Part shown: positions 7,137 through 9,910 of the stretch, piece after piece | How the letters are laid out: each line of letters starts with the position of its first letter | Position numbering within the stretch: position 1 is the first letter of the stretch | DNA from: Hyphomonadaceae bacterium | GTDB lineage: Bacteria; Pseudomonadota; Alphaproteobacteria; Caulobacterales; Hyphomonadaceae | Assembly: GCA_030696545.1 (NCBI GenBank) | Contig: JAUYSA010000502.1 | Coordinates: 1 to 9,910 of the forward strand | Length of the DNA stretch: 9,910 bases | Reading direction: 5' to 3' | The notes under the pieces: generated by a model | The model's database searches: none | What the model was told of the DNA's origin: nothing | The model's input: only the letters and a program-made list of their open reading frames with translations | Translations under genes and position numbers: made by a program

Positions 7137-7523
7137 TTACGGCTTCCGGTCCCGCCGGAAGCCGATCGCGCCCAGTGGCACGCCAAGCACCAGAAGCATC
7201 GGCGGGAAGGGGCCAACGCTCATTCCCACCAAGGCATCGATCCAGACGCTCAGCGACCAGAACAGCCCCACGCTGATCGCGATGATCGCCAGCCACAGCC
7301 AAGCCTGACCGATCCCGCCGGCAGCCCAGGCACGCCGCAGCTCATCGCCCAAGCCATAGCCGATCGCGATGGCCACCAGCGCGCACGAGAAGAACGCACA
7401 AGCCCAGACGAACCGCACATCGAACGGCAAGCCATCCATCATGAACTGCACTGTAATCACGACGCTGGCCACCAGCGCGAACACCAACGCCACGAGAGCG
7501 ATCCGGCCAAACCGCGCCAGCAT
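7137..7523 (-). CDS. Small four-helix membrane protein, second gene of the Rieske oxygenase unit
   Basis: The 128-residue product has predicted membrane helices at about 6-27, 36-57, 73-97 and 105-122 and a short basic tail (GFRRDRKP). I do not recognise a family. ATG 7523 comes only three bases after the TGA of the oxygenase gene, so the two are almost certainly co-transcribed and probably translationally coupled; no good Shine-Dalgarno precedes it. A role at the membrane for the oxygenase pathway, such as uptake or anchoring, is possible but has no direct motif support. Its final codons contain the perfect inverted repeat at 7140-7164. Confidence 0.75.
   Translation of the reverse strand: MLARFGRIALVALVFALVASVVITVQFMMDGLPFDVRFVWACAFFSCALVAIAIGYGLGDELRRAWAAGGIGQAWLWLAIIAISVGLFWSLSVWIDALVGMSVGPFPPMLLVLGVPLGAIGFRRDRKP
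7140..7164. terminator. Hairpin at the convergent gene ends, possible bidirectional terminator
   Basis: CGGCTTCCGG (7140-7149) and CCGGAAGCCG (7155-7164) form a perfect 10-bp stem with loop TCCCG. It begins six bases after the plus-strand stop and one base before the minus-strand stop codon is read, so it serves two convergent genes. There is no T-tract on either side, so intrinsic termination is uncertain; a pausing or RNA 3'-end stabilising role is equally possible. Confidence 0.45.
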
Positions 7524-7526
7524 GGA

Positions 7527-8621
7527 TCAGCTACGCCAGCGCAGCGTGCGCGGCTCGATGGGGTTGACGAACGGCCGCCCATCGGCGCGCGACGCCGCCC
7601 ATTCCTTCTTCAGCGTGCGATACCATTTGGCCTGCACATCGATATCGTCGATCCACAGCATGTTCTGCTGATACGCCAGCCCCTGGTTCTGCAGGTTCAC
7701 CATATGGCCGTCCTGCCCGAGGAATTTGGTCGCCGCCGGAATCAGGATCGGCAGCGCGAAGTCGAGCAGGGGCGCATTCTCCCAGAACGTGATCTGCGTG
7801 ATCCGCGTCTTCTTCAGCGTGATCGGCGTCAGGCATGTCAGCGTGAAGATGCGCGCCTGCTTCGCCTCGATGATCTCCCACCGGAAGCCGGGAATCTGGA
7901 ACACGATCTCCGTCGTGACGTCCGATCCCATCAGCGCTTTATAGGCCAGCGAGTTGCCAGAAGGCTTGTGCCGCGCCAGCGCCCAGCCGCGCTCCGCCGG
8001 CTCGAACGGCTTCTCCTTCAGTCGCAATCCCGTGCTCGGCGGACGCCACCACCACTGGTTATGCACGAACGGCACATGCGCCGGGTCCATCAGGCCAACC
8101 ACTGCATCGTCCATGTGCGCGTTGAAGATCTGCGCCACGATGAATTTCGGCTTCAGCTTGCCTAGCTTGAAATCCGGCGCGGCCACGGCAGGCACATCAT
8201 CGCCACGCTGACTGTCCGCGACATAGACGAAAATCATCCCGTTGATCTCATGCACGGGATAACGGCGCACCTTCACGCGGTCGCTCGCGAAATCGTCCGG
8301 CTTCACCAGCGACGGCATATGCTTGCACGCGCCATCCGTCCCGAAGCGCCAGCCATGATAGGGGCACTGGATGGTCGGCTGTCCGTCTGTCTCGATCTGC
8401 TTGCCCGCCGACAGCGGCACCAGACGATGCGGGCAGATATCGCGCAGGGCGAACGCCTCGCCTTTTTCGGTGCGCGCCAGCATAACCGGCTGGCCCAGGA
8501 TCACCCGCCGGAACTGCTTGCCCGCAGGCAGCGATTTCGACGCGCACGCGAAATACCAGCTGTCCGTCAGCCAGCCTTCGGCGGTCGTTCCCGCTGATTT
8601 GGTGAGTGTTCCGTCTGCCAT
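7527..8621 (-). CDS. Rieske non-heme iron oxygenase, terminal oxygenase component
   Basis: This 364-residue protein is a Rieske-type oxygenase of the vanillate O-demethylase/ring-hydroxylating alpha-subunit superfamily. The [2Fe-2S] motif is complete: CPH (Cys63, His65) and CPYH (Cys86, His89). The mononuclear iron site is also complete: MDPAHVPFVH gives Asp179 (bridge), His182 and His187, and GQDGHMVNLQ gives Asp304 as third ligand, with Gln311 at the family-typical spacing. The protein should be cytoplasmic and catalyse monooxygenation, demethylation or hydroxylation. The substrate is not predictable, although the Trp-rich NQWWWR after His187 may line the pocket. No ferredoxin or flavin reductase gene is in the window, so electrons must come from elsewhere. 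It heads a two-gene unit with the membrane protein at 7523 and is divergent from the GFA-like gene. No strong Shine-Dalgarno precedes ATG 8621. Confidence 0.9.
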   Translation of the reverse strand: MADGTLTKSAGTTAEGWLTDSWYFACASKSLPAGKQFRRVILGQPVMLARTEKGEAFALRDICPHRLVPLSAGKQIETDGQPTIQCPYHGWRFGTDGACKHMPSLVKPDDFASDRVKVRRYPVHEINGMIFVYVADSQRGDDVPAVAAPDFKLGKLKPKFIVAQIFNAHMDDAVVGLMDPAHVPFVHNQWWWRPPSTGLRLKEKPFEPAERGWALARHKPSGNSLAYKALMGSDVTTEIVFQIPGFRWEIIEAKQARIFTLTCLTPITLKKTRITQITFWENAPLLDFALPILIPAATKFLGQDGHMVNLQNQGLAYQQNMLWIDDIDVQAKWYRTLKKEWAASRADGRPFVNPIEPRTLRWRS

Positions 8622-8710
8622 GCGCTTCGTGGGTTTTTCGGCCTGAGCCTTGATTGGCAGGCAATATCCAATGTTTGCTGCTCCCCGTCGAGAGAGTGGG
8701 ACAAAGCGCC
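8622..8710. promoter_or_regulatory. Divergent control region between oxygenase and GFA-like genes
   Basis: This 89-base gap must hold both start regions. A loose symmetric pair ATTGG (8653-8657) and CCAAT (8668-8672), ten bases apart, is the only candidate operator. No promoter hexamers are convincing on either strand. Confidence 0.3.
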
Positions 8711-9247
8711 ATGGCCGGAAAGATTAAGCCCGAGCGGCCCGAAAAGCCGAAAACGCCGAAGATGCGCGCCCCGGCGACCATTTCCGGCACATGCCTGTGC
8801 GGCGCGGTGGAGATCGAGACCGACATTCCGGTCTTCTGGAGCTGGCACGATCACTCCGCCGCCAGCCGCCGCGCGCACGGGGCCGCCTACGCCACCTATG
8901 TCGGGTGCTGGAAGAGCAAGGTGCGCGTCACCAAAGGGGAGGCCGCGATCGCGCGCTTCGCCGATGCCGAGCGCAAGCAGGTGCGTCACTTCTGTTCGCG
9001 CTGCGGATCGCCGCTGATGTTCGAGCGCGGCCACTCGCCGAAGATGATCAACCTCCCGCGCGCGCTGTTCGCAGGCCGGACGGGGCGCGAGACCAAATAC
9101 CATGTCGCGATCGACCAGTTGCAGGACTGGGCCTATCTCGGCGCGCCTGTCGGTCCGCTGAAGGGCTATCCAGGCGTGACAGTCGAGAAGACTCGCAGGA
9201 AAACGAAGACGGCCGAACTGTTCGACCCCGAAATGTTTGGAGAATAG
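8711..9247 (+). CDS. GFA/CENP-V-fold protein with altered zinc motif
   Basis: The 178-residue product belongs to the GFA family (glutathione-dependent formaldehyde-activating enzyme fold, a small zinc-binding beta-sandwich). Visible motifs are GTCLCGAVEIE with Cys28 and Cys30, and FCSRCGSPL with Cys95 and Cys98, the two outer cysteine pairs of the family. The middle CHCxxC motif is absent: the matching stretch reads FWSWHDHSAASRRAHGAAYA (about 42-61), with His46, Asp47 and His48 where cysteines are usual. A single Cys66 follows. The N-terminus is a Lys/Pro/Arg-rich tail (about 3-17). ATG 8711 is preferred to the in-frame TTG at 8654 and to Met18, though the upstream ribosome site is weak. Enzymatic activity on formaldehyde adducts is not certain even in canonical members, so the product should be named by fold. 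It is divergent from the oxygenase gene. Confidence 0.85.
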   Translation: MAGKIKPERPEKPKTPKMRAPATISGTCLCGAVEIETDIPVFWSWHDHSAASRRAHGAAYATYVGCWKSKVRVTKGEAAIARFADAERKQVRHFCSRCGSPLMFERGHSPKMINLPRALFAGRTGRETKYHVAIDQLQDWAYLGAPVGPLKGYPGVTVEKTRRKTKTAELFDPEMFGE

Positions 9248-9500
9248 GGACGCGCTTCGAATGATGTTGCGGAAGGGAAACACGCGCCGGCTGGCTCGGT
9301 GAACGACCGGAACCGTGATCCTCGCCGCGAGTTTCCGTGAAAGATTCGTCAGGCTTGCGCGAAACGTTTGCCGCGCTTCGACCGAAAAGCCTGAGAAGTC
9401 AGCCTGCAAAGCCTCGCCCAGAAAAATGGCGCAGAGGTCATGAAGCATTGTTCAGCCTGGAACCCGAAACCTCTCGCGTGGAACTCCGTTCGGATCACAC

Positions 9501-9525
9501 GGAGCGAGCATGCTCGCATCGCTCC
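9501..9525. repeat. Nested palindrome in the EF-hand gene leader
   Basis: GCGAGCATGCTCGC (9504-9517) is an exact 14-bp palindrome. The overlapping arms GGAGCGA (9501-9507) and TCGCTCC (9519-9525) form a second perfect stem with an 11-base loop. The two pairings compete for the same bases. The element lies 39 bases before ATG 9565 and could be an operator or an RNA structure. Confidence 0.5.
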
Positions 9526-9550
9526 TGCTTACAAGAACAGAGCTCCAGTA

Positions 9551-9554
9551 GAGG
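9551..9554 (+). promoter_or_regulatory. Ribosome binding site of the EF-hand gene
   Basis: GAGG lies ten bases before ATG 9565, the first of two adjacent ATG codons. The spacing favours the first over ATG 9568. Confidence 0.5.
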
Positions 9555-9564
9555 ACATCACCCC

Positions 9565-9861
9565 ATGATGAAGATCATTCTCGCCACCGCAACGTTCGTT
9601 GCTCTCTCCGCGCCTGCATTCGCTCAGGTGACGACCGCGCCACCCGCTGCGAAGCCGGCCGCGGAAGACAAGTTCACCAAGCATGACGCCAACGCCGACG
9701 GGGCGCTGTCGCTGGCCGAAGTGCAGGTTGCGGATTCAAAAGTGACACAGACCGATTTCGACAAGTACGACGCCGACAAGAGCAAGTCGCTCTCGAAGGT
9801 GGAGTTCTCGAAATGGGCTGAAGCGAAGATGACCCCGCCGGCATCGGCGCCGGGTCGATAA
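9565..9861 (+). CDS. Small exported EF-hand protein
   Basis: The 98-residue product starts with a clear signal peptide (MMKIILATATFVALSAPAFA, cleavage expected before Gln21), so it should act in the periplasm or outside the cell. An Ala/Pro-rich linker (22-34) leads to two EF-hand loops. Loop 1 is DANADGALSLAE (Asp41, Asn43, Asp45, Ser49, Glu52), a canonical 12-residue calcium loop. Loop 2 is DADKSKSLSKVE (Asp69, Asp71, Ser73, Ser77, Glu80), with Ser at position 5 and Lys at position 6 where Gly is usual, so its affinity may be weaker. The C-terminus is Pro/Ala-rich. Small periplasmic double-EF-hand proteins of this type are common in alphaproteobacteria; their role as calcium buffer or sensor is mostly unproven. 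Neighbours give no clear partner. The start at 9565 is set by the signal peptide and the GAGG upstream. Confidence 0.87.
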   Translation: MMKIILATATFVALSAPAFAQVTTAPPAAKPAAEDKFTKHDANADGALSLAEVQVADSKVTQTDFDKYDADKSKSLSKVEFSKWAEAKMTPPASAPGR

Positions 9862-9863
9862 GA

Positions 9864-9900
9864 CCCACGACTGTGGGCTGGTCGTGCGCGACGCGCACGA
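9864..9900 (+). terminator. Tandem hairpins after the EF-hand gene, possible terminator
   Basis: Two perfect stems follow the TAA closely: CCCAC (9864-9868) with GTGGG (9873-9877), and TCGTGCGC (9882-9889) with GCGCACGA (9893-9900) around a three-base loop. The window ends ten bases later in purine-rich sequence without a T-tract, so this is a candidate 3' structure and not a proven intrinsic terminator. Confidence 0.4.
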
Positions 9901-9910
9901 AGGCGGAGGG

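Larger units (their letters stand above)
9248..9564. other. 317-base intergenic region upstream of the EF-hand gene
   Basis: I find no supported gene here. The EF-hand frame stays open back to a GTG at 9337, but its residues are low-hydrophobicity and Arg-rich, and they would bury the signal peptide. The last 65 bases hold the palindrome at 9501-9525. No convincing -35/-10 pair and no T-tract terminator for the GFA-like gene are visible. Confidence 0.5.

Noticed and set aside
6867..8165. Long plus-strand frame (432 codons) spanning the end of the membrane protein and two minus-strand genes
   Set aside because: It overlaps three supported genes. Its product is Arg/His/Gln-rich with no hydrophobic core or motif, and there is no ribosome site.
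7527..8621. Suspected loss of the third iron ligand in the Rieske oxygenase
   Set aside because: A first alignment put Gln in the carboxylate position, but GQDGHMVNLQ places Asp304 seven residues before Gln311, matching the family pattern. The facial triad is intact.
8567..9448. Minus-strand frame (293 codons) opposite the GFA-like gene
   Set aside because: It is antisense to a gene with recognisable CxCG and FCxxCG motifs and overlaps the start of the oxygenase gene. It has no domain signal.
9337..9564. GTG start at 9337 for the EF-hand protein
   Set aside because: It would place the signal peptide 76 residues inside the protein. The extra residues are charged and featureless, and the GAGG before 9565 favours the later start.

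Overview
The window is a GC-rich stretch of a bacterial chromosome, most likely from an alphaproteobacterium. The main reason is the cpaF-tadB-tadC tail of a Tad (Flp) pilus operon with CpaF carrying a proline-rich N-terminal extension. A Caulobacterales/Hyphomonadales-type host fits but cannot be proven here. I see no rRNA, tRNA, CRISPR array, transposase or phage gene, and nothing that looks like recent insertion.

Layout. (1) Bases 1-3510, plus strand: cpaF (open at the left edge), tadB and tadC, tightly packed and closed by a strong intrinsic terminator at 3533-3570. These form the motor ATPase and the two inner-membrane platform proteins of the Tad pilus. (2) Bases 3587-5461, minus strand: a secreted quinohemoprotein dehydrogenase with a signal peptide, a cytochrome c domain (CAACH) and a PQQ beta-propeller with a vicinal Cys-Cys pair, resembling the polyvinyl-alcohol dehydrogenase group. 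(3) Bases 5644-7134: a TetR-type repressor (minus) divergent from a six-helix membrane protein (plus). Their 108-bp shared control region carries two copies of an 18-bp inverted repeat, TGTCAC-N6-GTGACA. One is perfect and overlaps the -10/start region of the membrane-protein promoter; the other is imperfect and lies in the tetR promoter. This looks like a self-contained autoregulated module. (4) Bases 7137-8621, minus strand: a two-gene unit with a Rieske non-heme iron oxygenase (complete [2Fe-2S] and mononuclear-iron motifs) followed 3 bases later by a four-helix membrane protein. (5) Bases 8711-9247, plus strand: a GFA/CENP-V-fold protein in which the usual middle CHCxxC zinc motif is replaced by a His/Asp/Ser segment. 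(6) Bases 9565-9861, plus strand: a small exported protein with two EF-hands, preceded by a 317-base non-coding stretch with a strong palindrome and followed by two tandem hairpins.

How they may work together. The pilus genes are one unit, separate from the rest. The dehydrogenase, TetR and oxygenase blocks together suggest an oxidative catabolic or detoxification neighbourhood: a periplasmic alcohol oxidation, a cytoplasmic Rieske oxygenation and a repressor-controlled membrane protein. A shared pathway is inference only. No PQQ biosynthesis gene, no electron-transfer reductase for the oxygenase and no transporter of known specificity is present. The most testable signal is the paired operator system at 6295-6361.
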